Shown: piece after piece, positions 31,834-40,936 of the stretch | How the letters are laid out: each line of letters starts with the position of its first letter | Position numbering within the stretch: the stretch's first letter is position 1 | Source: Clostridiales bacterium | GTDB taxonomy: Bacteria; Bacillota; Clostridia; Oscillospirales; Acutalibacteraceae | Assembly (NCBI GenBank): GCA_024697575.1 | Contig: JAILFM010000015.1 | Span: 1 to 41,077, forward strand | DNA length: 41,077 nucleotides | Reading direction: 5' to 3' | Position numbers and translations under genes: made by a program | Notes under the pieces: generated by a model | Databases searched by the model: none | What the model was told of the DNA's origin: nothing | The model's input: the letters and a program-made list of their open reading frames with translations, nothing else

Positions 31834-31862
31834 ATTATACTCCGAAAAAATCAGAATTTCAA
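31834..31862 (-). promoter_or_regulatory. Promoter of the PHP-domain operon
   Basis: On the minus strand TTGAAA (31857-31862), a 17-base spacer and TATAAT (31834-31839) lie about 80 bases before the ATG. Confidence 0.65.
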
Positions 31863-31919
31863 GCAAAAAATACGCAAAAACAGCGGTAAATTTTCGGCTT
31901 TTTTCCTTTGATTTTCTGC

Positions 31920-31948
31920 TTGACAACAGTCCCCTTTTCGCTTATCAT
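31920..31948 (+). promoter_or_regulatory. Promoter of glycyl-tRNA synthetase
   Basis: TTGACA (31920-31925), a 17-base spacer and TATCAT (31943-31948) are present; a second TATAAT at 31960-31965 lacks a good -35. The leader is under 30 bases, so there is no room for a T-box. Confidence 0.6.
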
Positions 31949-31982
31949 TAGATTAATAATATAATGCGGGAGAATTGGTTTT

Positions 31983-33362
31983 ATGAATAATACAGAGAAA
32001 ACAATGGAGAAAATTGTTGCTCTCTGCAAAACAAGAGGTTTCATTTTTGCAGGCAGTGATATTTACGGCGGCCTTGCCAACACATGGGATTACGGTCCGC
32101 TCGGAGCAAGGCTGAAAAACAATGTTAAAGACACCTGGCGCAAGCGCTTTATTCAGGAGCGCAAGAACAGCTATGAGGTTGACGCGGATATACTTATGCA
32201 CCCCAGAGTTTGGGAAGCGAGCGGCCATGTCGCCTCATTCAGCGACCCGCTTCTTGACTGCAAAGAGTGCAAAATGCGTCACAGAGCCGATAACCTTATT
32301 GACGACTTTGACCCCGACGCTCATGCCGACGGCATGACGAAGGAAGAGATGTTTGACTACATCAAAGCGCATTCCATTCCCTGCCCCAACTGCGGCAAAC
32401 ATAACTTCACGGATATACGCGAATTTAATCTTATGTTCCAGACATTCCGCGGAGTAACAAACGATTCGAAAAGTGTTATTTACCTTCGTCCCGAAAACGC
32501 TCAGGGCGAATATGTGAACTATCTGAACGTTCAGCGCACAATGAGGGCAAAGCTGCCGTTTTCAATAGGTCAGATAGGCAAGGCGTTCCGCAACGAGATA
32601 ACGCCCGGTAATTTCACCTTCAGAACAATCGAATTTGAACAAATGGAGTTCCAGACCTTCTGCAAAGAAGGCACGGACACCGAACTGTATGAATATTTCA
32701 AACAGTACGGCAAAAAATATTTTGAAGACCTCGGCATCCCGTCGGAAAACTTAAGATTCCATGACCACGAAAAGCTTGCCCATTACGCAAAAGCGGCGTG
32801 CGATATCGAGTTTCTCTTCCCCTTCGGCTGGGGCGAAATCAACGGCACTCACAACAGGACGAATTTCGACCTTACACGCCACCAGGAATACAGCGGTCAG
32901 AAGCTTGAATACCTTGACCCCGAAACAAACGAAAGATTCATTCCGTTTATAATCGAAAGCACATACGGTCTTGACAGAACGGTTCTCGCCCTTTTGTGCC
33001 AGGCATATGACGAAGAAGTTTTGGATGAAGAGAAAAACGATGTAAGGGTGGTTCTTCACCTGAGTCCCGCTGTCGCTCCCTACAAAGCCGCCGTTCTGCC
33101 GCTTTCAAAAAAGCTTTCGCCCAAAGCGCTTGAAATCTATCAGTCGCTTCAGAAAAAGTTTATGGTCGATTTTGATGAAACCGGTTCCATAGGCAAGCGC
33201 TACCGCCGAGAGGACGAAATCGGCACACCGGTTTGCATAACATACGATTTTGACTCCGAAACCGACAACTGCGTAACGGTACGCGACAGAGACACCATGC
33301 AGCAGGAAAGAATTGCAATTGACGAGCTTGAAGAATACATTGCGAAAAAAATCGTTTTTTAA
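31983..33362 (+). CDS. glyS: Glycyl-tRNA synthetase, dimeric class II type (459 aa)
   Basis: This enzyme charges tRNA-Gly. The N-terminal RGFIFAGSDIYGGLANTWDYGPLGARLKNN, motif 2 FRNEITPGNFTFRTIEFEQMEFQ and motif 3 near EYLDPETNERFIPFIIESTYGLDRTVLALL are clear, and the anticodon-binding domain occupies the last 110 residues. It is the single-chain alpha2 type (as in eukaryotes and many Firmicutes), not the alpha/beta tetramer. A gggag Shine-Dalgarno precedes the ATG. The oxaloacetate decarboxylase genes begin 24 bases later with no terminator between. Confidence 0.97.
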   Translation: MNNTEKTMEKIVALCKTRGFIFAGSDIYGGLANTWDYGPLGARLKNNVKDTWRKRFIQERKNSYEVDADILMHPRVWEASGHVASFSDPLLDCKECKMRHRADNLIDDFDPDAHADGMTKEEMFDYIKAHSIPCPNCGKHNFTDIREFNLMFQTFRGVTNDSKSVIYLRPENAQGEYVNYLNVQRTMRAKLPFSIGQIGKAFRNEITPGNFTFRTIEFEQMEFQTFCKEGTDTELYEYFKQYGKKYFEDLGIPSENLRFHDHEKLAHYAKAACDIEFLFPFGWGEINGTHNRTNFDLTRHQEYSGQKLEYLDPETNERFIPFIIESTYGLDRTVLALLCQAYDEEVLDEEKNDVRVVLHLSPAVAPYKAAVLPLSKKLSPKALEIYQSLQKKFMVDFDETGSIGKRYRREDEIGTPVCITYDFDSETDNCVTVRDRDTMQQERIAIDELEEYIAKKIVF

Positions 33363-33386
33363 AATAATTTATAAAGGTGATGCGGT

Positions 33387-34766
33387 ATGAAAGTTAATTT
33401 TACCGAAACTGTTCTGCGCGACGCAAACCAGTCTTTAATCGCAACAAGAATGCCTTTTGCCGACTTTGAGCCTGTTCTTTCAAAGCTGGACAAGGCGGGC
33501 TACTATTCGCTTGAGTGCTGGGGCGGCGCAACCTTTGACAGCTGCCTTCGCTACCTTAACGAGGACCCGTGGGAGAGGCTGCGTAAAATCAGAGCCGCCT
33601 GCCCCAATTCAAAACTGCAAATGCTCCTCAGAGGTCAGAACCTGCTCGGCTACAAGCACTATCCGGACGACGTCGTTCGACTTTTTGTCAAAAAGAGCGT
33701 TGAAAACGGTATTGATATTATCAGAATATTTGACGCTCTCAACGATGTTCGCAACATTGAGGTCGCCGTTGACGAGACACTGAAGAACGGCGCTGTCGCC
33801 TCCGGCACGATATGCTACACCGTCAGCCCCATTCACAATCTTGAAAGCTATGTAAAGCTTGCCAAACAGATTGAGAGCCTGGGCGTGAACACAATATGCG
33901 TCAAAGATATGGCGGGCATAATGAGCCCGAAGGCGGGTTACGATCTTGTCAAAGCGCTTAAGGAAAATGTGAAGGTTCCCATTGTTGTTCACACCCACTC
34001 CACAACAGGTCTTGGCTTTATGACCCTTCTTAAATGCGTTGAGGCAGGAGCCGATGTTATCGACACAGCAATTTCCTGCTTCTCCGGCGGAACTTCACAG
34101 CCGGCGACCGAGACAATGGCGTATGTTTTAAGAGAATACGGTTATGAAGTCTCCCTTGATGACAAAATCCTGAAAGAAATCAATGATTTCTTCACCCCCG
34201 TCAGAAAACAGGCGCTTGACTCAAAACTGCTCAATCCCGTTGTTATGGGCACAAGACCCGACGCGCTTTCTTCGCAGATACCGGGCGGCATGCTCTCAAA
34301 CCTTGTCGCGCAGCTGACAGCTCAAAACAAGCTTGAAAAGCTTGACGAGGTTCTTGAGGAAACGCCGAGAGTCCGTGAAGACCTGGGCTATCCTCCGCTT
34401 GTAACGCCCATGTCGCAGATGGTCGGCGTTCAGGCAACTCAAAATGTTCTCGCAGGCGAAAGATACAAAAATGTTTCAAAAGAGGTTAAGGCGTATCTTA
34501 AAGGCGAATACGGCAAAGCCCCGGGCGAAGTGAATAAAGAGCTTCAGAAAAAGGTTCTCGGCGATGAGGAACCCGTCACATGCAGGTTTGCCGACACTCT
34601 TGAACCCGGAATTGAAAAAGCGAAAAGGGAACTCGGTGATAAAGCAGTCAGCGACGAGGATTTGCTCTCATACATTGCCTTCCCGTCCCAGGCGGAAGCT
34701 TTCTTCAAAAAGAGAGAAGAGCGAAGAAAGAACACCTTCTCTTATTCAATTAAAAGAATTGATTGA
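33387..34766 (+). CDS. oadA: Oxaloacetate decarboxylase alpha subunit, carboxyltransferase domain only (459 aa)
   Basis: The alpha subunit transfers the carboxyl group of oxaloacetate to biotin. RDANQSLIATRMPFADF, GATFDSCLRYLNEDPWERL, VCVKDMAGIMSP-type ICVKDMAGI and VVHTHSTTGLGF are the pyruvate-carboxylase/OadA barrel motifs. The biotin domain usually fused to the C-terminus is absent; a separate biotin carrier is encoded at 35184. An aaggtga Shine-Dalgarno precedes the ATG. The adjacent membrane subunits support a Na+ pump rather than pyruvate carboxylase. Confidence 0.93.
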   Translation: MKVNFTETVLRDANQSLIATRMPFADFEPVLSKLDKAGYYSLECWGGATFDSCLRYLNEDPWERLRKIRAACPNSKLQMLLRGQNLLGYKHYPDDVVRLFVKKSVENGIDIIRIFDALNDVRNIEVAVDETLKNGAVASGTICYTVSPIHNLESYVKLAKQIESLGVNTICVKDMAGIMSPKAGYDLVKALKENVKVPIVVHTHSTTGLGFMTLLKCVEAGADVIDTAISCFSGGTSQPATETMAYVLREYGYEVSLDDKILKEINDFFTPVRKQALDSKLLNPVVMGTRPDALSSQIPGGMLSNLVAQLTAQNKLEKLDEVLEETPRVREDLGYPPLVTPMSQMVGVQATQNVLAGERYKNVSKEVKAYLKGEYGKAPGEVNKELQKKVLGDEEPVTCRFADTLEPGIEKAKRELGDKAVSDEDLLSYIAFPSQAEAFFKKREERRKNTFSYSIKRID

Positions 34767-34777
34767 GGTGATTTGAA

Positions 34778-35182
34778 ATGACATATCTGCCACTGGCTCT
34801 TGTTGACCCGAAAGCGGCTATGCCGCTCGGTCAGGCGCTGCTTATCGCCGTTATCGGCATCGCGGTGGTTCTTGTTGAGCTGGCGCTTATTACCGTTATC
34901 ATTTTACTGCTTTCAAAGCTTATAAGGCTCATTGCCCCGAAAAAAGAAGACAGCGAGGAATTAACCCCCGCTGTCCCGCAGGCAGTCGCGCCGGTACCCG
35001 CCGCCGCATTGACAGCCCCCGCAGGCAGTGCTTTGCCGGCGACGGGCGTGCAGCCCAAGGTTGACCTTGTCAATGTTGATGAGCCGACTGCCGCAGTTAT
35101 TATGGCAATCGTATCGGAAGAAAGCGGCATTGAGCTTGACCATCTTTTATTCAAATCGATAAAACTTGCGGAGGAAAAGTAA
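34778..35182 (+). CDS. Oxaloacetate decarboxylase gamma-type subunit, OadG-like (134 aa)
   Basis: One membrane segment (about residues 19-47, LLIAVIGIAVVLVELALITVIILLL) follows a short N-terminus; an Ala/Pro-rich linker and a small C-terminal helix (EPTAAVIMAIVSEESGIELDHLLFKSI) complete it. This is the OadG plan: the subunit anchors alpha to beta and assists assembly. It lies between alpha and the biotin carrier with a gaggtgat Shine-Dalgarno. Sequence divergence in OadG is high, so the call rests on layout and neighbours. Confidence 0.82.
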   Translation: MTYLPLALVDPKAAMPLGQALLIAVIGIAVVLVELALITVIILLLSKLIRLIAPKKEDSEELTPAVPQAVAPVPAAALTAPAGSALPATGVQPKVDLVNVDEPTAAVIMAIVSEESGIELDHLLFKSIKLAEEK

Positions 35183-35183
35183 A

Positions 35184-35570
35184 ATGAAATATATTGTCAC
35201 TCTTAACGGAAAAAACTATGAGGTTGAGGTTGAAAAAAGCGAAGCTGTCATCACCGGCGTTTCCGACGCACCCGTTGCGGTCCCCGCCGCTCCCTCTGTT
35301 CCCGCAGCTCCTGCGGCTCCGGCAGTTCCCGCTGCGCCGGCGGCTCCCGCCGCATCCGGCTCACCTGTAAGGTCGCCGATGCCCGGCACCATTCTTTCGG
35401 TTTCTGTCGCCCCGGGTCAACAGGTTAAATCCGGCCAGGTTATTATGATTTTGGAAGCGATGAAGATGGAAAACGAAATTGTCGCTCCCTGTGACGGCAC
35501 CGTGAATCAGGTAAACGTTCAGAAGGGTTCAACCGTTGAAACCGATGCCGTGCTCGCCCTTATCGGTTAA
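35184..35570 (+). CDS. Biotin carboxyl carrier subunit of the decarboxylase (128 aa)
   Basis: An N-terminal domain ([18 protein letters not shown]) is followed by a long Ala/Pro linker and a biotinyl domain with the EAMKMENE site, whose middle Lys carries biotin. It shuttles the carboxyl group from OadA to OadB. The track start is a TTG at 35166 inside the oadG-like gene; the ATG at 35184 has a gcggagg Shine-Dalgarno one base after the oadG stop. A stand-alone carrier is typical of the GcdC/MmdC layout as well. Confidence 0.92.
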   Translation: MKYIVTLNGKNYEVEVEKSEAVITGVSDAPVAVPAAPSVPAAPAAPAVPAAPAAPAASGSPVRSPMPGTILSVSVAPGQQVKSGQVIMILEAMKMENEIVAPCDGTVNQVNVQKGSTVETDAVLALIG

Positions 35571-35587
35571 CTGAAGGGAGCATAAAT

Positions 35588-36760
35588 ATGATTTTTGATA
35601 TTATCAAAGGTATCTGGGAAGGGTCCGGCTTTGCCTCACTTCAGTGGCAAAACCTCGTAATGATTTTGGTTTCATTCGTTTTCCTTTACCTTGCGATTGC
35701 AAAAAAGTTTGAACCCCTTCTTCTTGTTCCGATTGCCTTCGGCATTCTGCTTGCAAATATGCCCGAAACGGGGCTCATGGCGGACCCCGCCGGCATTATG
35801 ACGGAAATGCCCGACGCTCTTAAAGAACCGTGGTATCACGACGGCGTTCTTCGCCTGATATACGCGGGTGTAAAAAGTTCAATATTCCCCTGCCTTATCT
35901 TCCTTGGCATAGGCGCTATGACGGACTTCGGTCCGCTTCTTGCAAACCCCGTTTCGCTTATCCTCGGCGCAGCGGCGCAGCTCGGTATCTATGTGGCATT
36001 TGTTATTGCGATTCTCTTTGGCTTTACGCCTGCCGAAGCGGCGTCAATAGCCATTATCGGCGGTGCTGACGGACCGACTGCAATTCTTGTCGCTTCAAAG
36101 CTTGCAGGTCATTTACTCGCTCCCATCGCGCTGGCGGCGTATTCCTACATGGCGCTTATTCCCCTTATTCAGCCGCCGATTATGAAGCTTCTCACTACGG
36201 AAAAAGAACGTCAGGTTGAAATGAAGCAGCTTCGCAATGTTTCAAAAACAGAGAAAATCATCTTCCCGATCGCTGTTTTTGTTGTTGTTGCGCTTCTTCT
36301 TCCATCCGCGGCGCCTCTTATCGGCTTCCTTATGCTCGGCAATCTCTTTAAGGAGTGCGGCGTAACGGAGCGCCTGAGCGACACGGCGCAGAACGCGCTG
36401 ACAAACATTGTCACCATTATGCTCGGCACAACGGTCGGCGCGACAGCCAACGGTATAGACTTCATCCAGCTTAAAACGCTTTTGATAGTCGCTCTCGGGC
36501 TTATCGCATTCTGCTTCTCAACAGCGGGCGGTCTCCTGCTCGGCAAACTCCTCTACCTTGTCACAGGCGGAAAAATCAATCCGCTTATCGGCTCCGCCGG
36601 CGTGTCTGCCGTGCCTATGGCGGCTCGCGTCTCCCAGACCGAGGGCAGAAAATACAACCCGACAAACTTCCTTCTTATGCACGCTATGGGTCCGAACGTT
36701 GCCGGTGTTATCGGCTCCGCCGTCGCCGCAGGCTTCCTGCTGCTTATGTTCGGTAAATGA
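35588..36760 (+). CDS. oadB: Sodium ion-translocating decarboxylase beta subunit OadB (390 aa)
   Basis: A polytopic membrane protein that couples decarboxylation of carboxybiotin to Na+ export. The conserved block [23 protein letters not shown] contains the Asp implicated in Na+ binding, and [16 protein letters not shown] near the C-terminus contains the second Na+ site. About ten hydrophobic segments are visible. A gaaggga Shine-Dalgarno precedes the ATG. It closes the operon; together with OadA, the gamma-like subunit and the carrier it forms a complete primary Na+ pump. Confidence 0.96.
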   Translation: MIFDIIKGIWEGSGFASLQWQNLVMILVSFVFLYLAIAKKFEPLLLVPIAFGILLANMPETGLMADPAGIMTEMPDALKEPWYHDGVLRLIYAGVKSSIFPCLIFLGIGAMTDFGPLLANPVSLILGAAAQLGIYVAFVIAILFGFTPAEAASIAIIGGADGPTAILVASKLAGHLLAPIALAAYSYMALIPLIQPPIMKLLTTEKERQVEMKQLRNVSKTEKIIFPIAVFVVVALLLPSAAPLIGFLMLGNLFKECGVTERLSDTAQNALTNIVTIMLGTTVGATANGIDFIQLKTLLIVALGLIAFCFSTAGGLLLGKLLYLVTGGKINPLIGSAGVSAVPMAARVSQTEGRKYNPTNFLLMHAMGPNVAGVIGSAVAAGFLLLMFGK

Positions 36761-36816
36761 TTTCAAAAGGGATTGTCGCATATAAGCGAAAAACAAACAG
36801 ATAAAGGAAAACTAAA

Positions 36817-36854
36817 AAAGGCTCGCCGGATTATGAAAAACCCTGCGAGTCTTT
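36817..36854. terminator. Probable shared terminator after oadB and the MFS gene
   Basis: A stem ggctcgc / gcgagtc (36820-36826 with 36845-36851, one G-U pair), extended by AAA/TTT pairs, sits between convergent genes with an A-run on the left and T-rich DNA on the right. Confidence 0.6.
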
Positions 36855-36863
36855 AATTTATCT

Positions 36864-38075
36864 TTATTTCGGTATTTTTATTTTGTTTTTTAATACAATA
36901 AGTCCTGCGCCCATTATCAGCGGAAAAACCAGCGCCGCCAGGATACCGATGCGCATATTGTCCCCAAAAGCGCCGGCAACAGAGCCGGCAAGTGTCGGAC
37001 CCGCCGCGCAGCCGATATCGCCCGCAAGCGCCAAAAGAGCAAACATCAGCGTACCTCTGCCCTTTATGCTCTGAGATGCCGTAGAGAATGTCCCCGGCCA
37101 GAATATACCGACGGAAAATCCGGCAATGCCGCACCCCAAAAGGGCAATAACAGGGTTCGGTACAAACACAATAACCGCATATGAAACAAGACAAAGCGCA
37201 GTCGAAAAGCTCATAAATGTATGAAGCTTTATTTTTTCGCCCTTAAAGCCGTAAATTGTTCGTGAAATCCCCATGCATAGGGCAAACATCATCGGCCCGA
37301 ATATATCACCGAGAGTTTTTGACACGCCCAGACCTTTTTCCGCAAACGCCGAAGTCCACTGACTGATTGCCTGCTCCGACGCGCCGGCGCAAAGCATCAT
37401 TAAAAAGATAAGCCAGAATATACCCTGCGAAAGCAAACCCCTGAGCCCTTCGCTTTTCCCCGAATCAGGCTCCGGCTTGTTAACAGGAACTTTAATAAAC
37501 AGTATTAAATCCGTCAGCGGAACAATACACCAGAGAAGCGCTAAAATCCGCCAGCTCGATATATTGAAAAAAGCAAAAAACAGCGTTGATAAAAGCACAA
37601 CCGCCATGTGTCCCCAGCAGTATGCCGAATGAAGAAGACTCATCTGGGTCTGCTTGTTTTTTGACGGGCACCCTTCGACAATCGGGCTGACGAGCACTTC
37701 CTGGAGTCCTCCGCCGACAGCGTAAACACAAACCGACACAAGTATACCGGCAAAGGGAGAAAGCGCTCTGCCCGGAAGTACAGTCAAAAGGAAAAAGCCC
37801 GCCGCCGCCGCGGCGTTTGATATTATCATTGACGCTTTGTACCCGATTTTTTCAATAAAAGGCGTCGAAAATGTGTCAATCAGCAGCTGTATACCGAAAT
37901 TAAAGGTTATCAGAAGGGTTATTTTTCCAAGCGGTATACCGAACTCGCTTTGAAACCTGATAAACAGCAGCGGCACAAAGTTATTGACAATCGCCTGCAC
38001 AACATAGCCCAAATATGCGGCTTTTATTGTTAAAGCGTATTTATTTTCCATCATTACTATGTTAACTTCACTCAC
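36864..38075 (-). CDS. MFS transporter in a two-component operon (403 aa)
   Basis: Twelve hydrophobic segments form two halves; GISRTIYGFKGEKIKLHTFM matches the signature loop between helices 8 and 9, and FSVGIFWPGTFSTASQSIKGRGTLMFALLALAGDIG is typical of FucP/NNP-like facilitators. The substrate is unknown. The GTG at 38075 overlaps the kinase stop by 4 bases; in-frame ATGs at 38054 and 38051 are alternatives and none has a strong Shine-Dalgarno, suggesting coupled translation. Its place as third gene after a regulator and kinase suggests that its substrate, or its export, is related to the sensed signal. Confidence 0.82.
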   Translation of the reverse strand: MSEVNIVMMENKYALTIKAAYLGYVVQAIVNNFVPLLFIRFQSEFGIPLGKITLLITFNFGIQLLIDTFSTPFIEKIGYKASMIISNAAAAAGFFLLTVLPGRALSPFAGILVSVCVYAVGGGLQEVLVSPIVEGCPSKNKQTQMSLLHSAYCWGHMAVVLLSTLFFAFFNISSWRILALLWCIVPLTDLILFIKVPVNKPEPDSGKSEGLRGLLSQGIFWLIFLMMLCAGASEQAISQWTSAFAEKGLGVSKTLGDIFGPMMFALCMGISRTIYGFKGEKIKLHTFMSFSTALCLVSYAVIVFVPNPVIALLGCGIAGFSVGIFWPGTFSTASQSIKGRGTLMFALLALAGDIGCAAGPTLAGSVAGAFGDNMRIGILAALVFPLIMGAGLIVLKNKIKIPK

Positions 38076-40045
38076 TTATTGACTGCCACCCTGAAGGTCA
38101 ATTCCGTCTTGAAAAGGTCACCGTCAACGGTTATTTCAAAAGTGCCGCCCTGAAGAAGGGTAAAGCTTTTTGCTATTGACAGCCCAAGGCCGCTGCCGCC
38201 GCCGCTTCTTGAGTTATCGTTGCGTTTGAAGCGCTCGGTCAATTCCTCCGGCGTAAGGGTAATCACATCGCAGGAGGTATTCTTTATGCTTACCGCAACT
38301 CGTTCATCCTTCTTTACGGCGTCTATATATACTCTTGTTCCCGGCATTGCATAGCGGCAGACATTGGAAAACAGGTTTTCGAGTACACGCAGCAGCATAC
38401 TGCCGTCGCATATTACATTTGCGCCGTCCTCCGGCAGATTAAGCTGAACTTCCAGACCTTTTTCATCAAAGGCGGGCAAAAACTCCTCCGCAATCTGGTT
38501 AAGGCAAAGCGCAATATCGAGGGTCTCAAACTCCGCCTTGAGCGCTCCTGCCGAAAGCTCGGAAACTTCTATAAGATTTTTCAGCAGATCCTCAAGCCGT
38601 GTCGACTGCCTGCCGAGGACCTCAAGGTAGCTTTTCATCTCCTCTTCGGTGCATCCTCCGCTGCTGATAAGGTCAGTGTAACTGATAATTGAAGTCAGCG
38701 GTGTCTTAAGATCATGCGATATATTCGTTATCAGCTCGTTTCGCATTTCTCTGCTGCGGTTTTTTTCTTCCATTGCGCGGATCATATCGTCCTTTATATC
38801 CTCGAGGTTGGCGGTAATCTGCCTGAAATCTCCGAAAAGGATGTGGCTGTCAACGGTGTAGTTCAAATCGCCCGATGCAAGGCGGTTGCCGCTAACCCTG
38901 ACATGATAAAGGTTAATTGCCATCATAACAAAAATAGAAGAAACAAGCGCTATAAATACAAGCTGCGCAACAGCGAAATAGACAAAGTTGAAGTCCCTGA
39001 GCAAACCCGTTTGGCTTGTGCGGTATTTGAACAGATAATAGAGGACAACAGAGACCTCAATAACAATTATCGAGCCCACGGTTATGAGCATTTTTGAAAC
39101 AAAAGGGACTTTGAAATAGCCGTCGTTCGCTTTGCCCGCTTTTTTTCTTATGCCGGCTATAGCCTTATAAATAAGCATGTTTTTATATACATGACCGGAC
39201 TTTATCCTTGAAGCGATGGTCACGCTGAAGGTAAGAAGTGAAGAAGAAATAAAGAGAGTAAGCACCAGCACAACCGCGTTCCACAAAACAAGGTTGTTTT
39301 CTTTTATCCCGGCGACCGATGTCAAAACAATAAGCACGCTTATTATTGCGATAATGAGCATGAAAATCAGCACCATAAGGTCAAACGGTATTCTGTCAAT
39401 GAACCTCTTGGGCTGTTCGTCCTCATCCCCGGTTCTGCCCCTGCCTATGCTGCTCATAAGCAGCCCGAGCACCACTACGGATGCCAGAATGAGCGGCAGC
39501 AGTATGCACGCCAAGGGGTATCTTATTACCCGGGCAATAGATATCAGGCGGTTCGCCAGCCGGTAGCTGTCGCGAACAGGCAGACCTTTGCGAAGGCAGA
39601 TTACCGCCCTTGCGTTCGTTACTTCTCCGTCTGACAAAAAGCTCACCGCTTTTTCATTTTTGTAGCACGAACCGGTCTCAAAATCAAAAGTCTCTCCATC
39701 CGGAATATTTGTCAGCAGAATTCTGCCGCTGTCATCCGTAACATAAAAAACAACGTTTGTCGCCCTTATATCAAAATGGCGTTCCAAAACGGAAAGAGCC
39801 TGCTCGTCCCCCTCGTTTCTCTCGTTAAAGCTGACGGTCAGGTACCGCTCAATATGCGAAAGCTCTTCATCAGTCTTGACCCGCATTGCTTCTTCAAAGG
39901 CGTATTCTCCGGGTGATGAAGTATAGAACCGGTAATCCGCGAGGCAGTCAACCGCAAGGGCGACAGCCACTACAATTTCCGCCAAAAGAATATACACAAC
40001 AGCTGCTGTGATTTTATCCCACAGAGTTTTGATCATATATTTCAT
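38072..40045 (-). CDS. Multi-pass membrane sensor histidine kinase (657 aa)
   Basis: Residues 15-33 form a first membrane helix, then an extracytoplasmic region of about 140 residues, then a cluster of about six hydrophobic segments (about 178-385), a HAMP-like segment (SGDLNYTVDSHILFGDFRQI), the dimerisation domain with His444 in NISHDLKTPL, and an HATPase domain with VLENLFSNVCRYA (N box) and GGGSGLGLSIAKS (G2 box). The many extra helices are unusual compared with two-helix VanS/PhoR kinases. It is transcribed after the response regulator at 40051. The start follows the regulator stop by 5 bases. Confidence 0.92.
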   Translation of the reverse strand: MKYMIKTLWDKITAAVVYILLAEIVVAVALAVDCLADYRFYTSSPGEYAFEEAMRVKTDEELSHIERYLTVSFNERNEGDEQALSVLERHFDIRATNVVFYVTDDSGRILLTNIPDGETFDFETGSCYKNEKAVSFLSDGEVTNARAVICLRKGLPVRDSYRLANRLISIARVIRYPLACILLPLILASVVVLGLLMSSIGRGRTGDEDEQPKRFIDRIPFDLMVLIFMLIIAIISVLIVLTSVAGIKENNLVLWNAVVLVLTLFISSSLLTFSVTIASRIKSGHVYKNMLIYKAIAGIRKKAGKANDGYFKVPFVSKMLITVGSIIVIEVSVVLYYLFKYRTSQTGLLRDFNFVYFAVAQLVFIALVSSIFVMMAINLYHVRVSGNRLASGDLNYTVDSHILFGDFRQITANLEDIKDDMIRAMEEKNRSREMRNELITNISHDLKTPLTSIISYTDLISSGGCTEEEMKSYLEVLGRQSTRLEDLLKNLIEVSELSAGALKAEFETLDIALCLNQIAEEFLPAFDEKGLEVQLNLPEDGANVICDGSMLLRVLENLFSNVCRYAMPGTRVYIDAVKKDERVAVSIKNTSCDVITLTPEELTERFKRNDNSRSGGGSGLGLSIAKSFTLLQGGTFEITVDGDLFKTELTFRVAVNK

Positions 40046-40050
40046 ATTGT

Positions 40051-40752
40051 TTAATCCATCTTTTCAACTTTGTAGCCGTAGCCGAAAACAGAGAGAAGAT
40101 ATCTCGGCTTTGCGGGGTATATCTCTATTTTTTCCCTTATATGCCTGATGTGCACAAGAACCGTGCCCTCCGAACCCATTGGGTCGCCGCCCCAGATATT
40201 CTTATATATATCTTTAAGGGAATAAACCGCGCCGGCGTTCTGCGTCAGAAACTTGAGTATTGCGAACTCTGTCGGCGTAAGGCTGACAGGGCTGCCGTCC
40301 ACTGTTACGCTTTTGGCGCTTTCGTTAATCACTATCGGCCCATTGCAGATTTCATCCGCCTTCTTTTCTTCTTCACGCCTGCGGCGCACGCTTTTACCAA
40401 GCTGGTATTCCACTCTCGCCGCCACCTCGATTTTATTGAATGGCTTTGTGATGTAATCGTCCGTGCCCATGCGAAATGCAAGGCGTTTATCCTCCGCTTC
40501 ACCCTTCGCGGTGAGCAGTATCACCGGCATGTCGGAAAACTCCCTGAGCTCGGAAAGCACCTCAAAGCCGTCCTTGCCGGGCATCATAACATCGGTTATG
40601 AGAAGGTCGTATTCATTCTTACGCAAAAGCTCCATTGCGCTGAGCCCATCGTAAGCTTCCGTTATCTCAAGCGCAGGATTCTCCGCTTTAAGATAGATAC
40701 GCAGCGCACGGACAATATCTTTGTCATCATCACTAATAAGAATTCTGCTCAA
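40051..40752 (-). CDS. OmpR/PhoB-family response regulator (233 aa)
   Basis: The receiver domain has the acidic pair Asp9-Asp10, the phosphoacceptor Asp54 in LLITDVMMPGKDG, VILLTAKGE, and a Lys in DDYITKPFN. The C-terminal winged-helix domain (LTPTEFAILKFLTQNAGAVYSLKDIYKNIWG ... VLVHIRHIREKIE) binds DNA as a dimer on direct repeats. The start is a TTG (40752) with gaaagg about 11 bases upstream, which may limit translation. It is the first gene of the regulator-kinase-transporter operon, and direct repeats upstream of its promoter suggest autoregulation. Confidence 0.95.
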   Translation of the reverse strand: MSRILISDDDKDIVRALRIYLKAENPALEITEAYDGLSAMELLRKNEYDLLITDVMMPGKDGFEVLSELREFSDMPVILLTAKGEAEDKRLAFRMGTDDYITKPFNKIEVAARVEYQLGKSVRRRREEEKKADEICNGPIVINESAKSVTVDGSPVSLTPTEFAILKFLTQNAGAVYSLKDIYKNIWGGDPMGSEGTVLVHIRHIREKIEIYPAKPRYLLSVFGYGYKVEKMD

Positions 40753-40811
40753 ATTATCTCAAACCTTTCAAATGCGCCCGTAATCCCCGGACGCAGTATT
40801 TTTATGCCATA

Positions 40812-40840
40812 ATAATACACATTGTCCTGTGTGTTTTCAA
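40812..40840 (-). promoter_or_regulatory. Promoter of the two-component operon
   Basis: On the minus strand TTGAAA (40835-40840), a 17-base spacer and TATTAT (40812-40817) lie about 60 bases before the TTG start. Confidence 0.65.
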
Positions 40841-40872
40841 CCGGTTTTGTTCAATTTAGTGTGTCTTTAATT

Positions 40873-40894
40873 CAATCTTAAGGCAATCTTAAGG
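40873..40894. promoter_or_regulatory. 11-bp tandem direct repeat, candidate response-regulator site
   Basis: caatcttaagg occurs twice in immediate succession, giving an 11-base phase (one helical turn). OmpR-family dimers bind direct repeats with about this spacing. The site lies about 33-54 bases upstream of the -35 element, a position suited to activation. Confidence 0.5.
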
Positions 40895-40936
40895 TCAATG
40901 CCAATTGAAGCTTAATACCGCCCGGCGTAAGATTAT

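Noticed and set aside
31925-31982. T-box leader before glycyl-tRNA synthetase
   Set aside because: The leader after the predicted promoter is under 30 bases and no T-box sequence or terminator is present.
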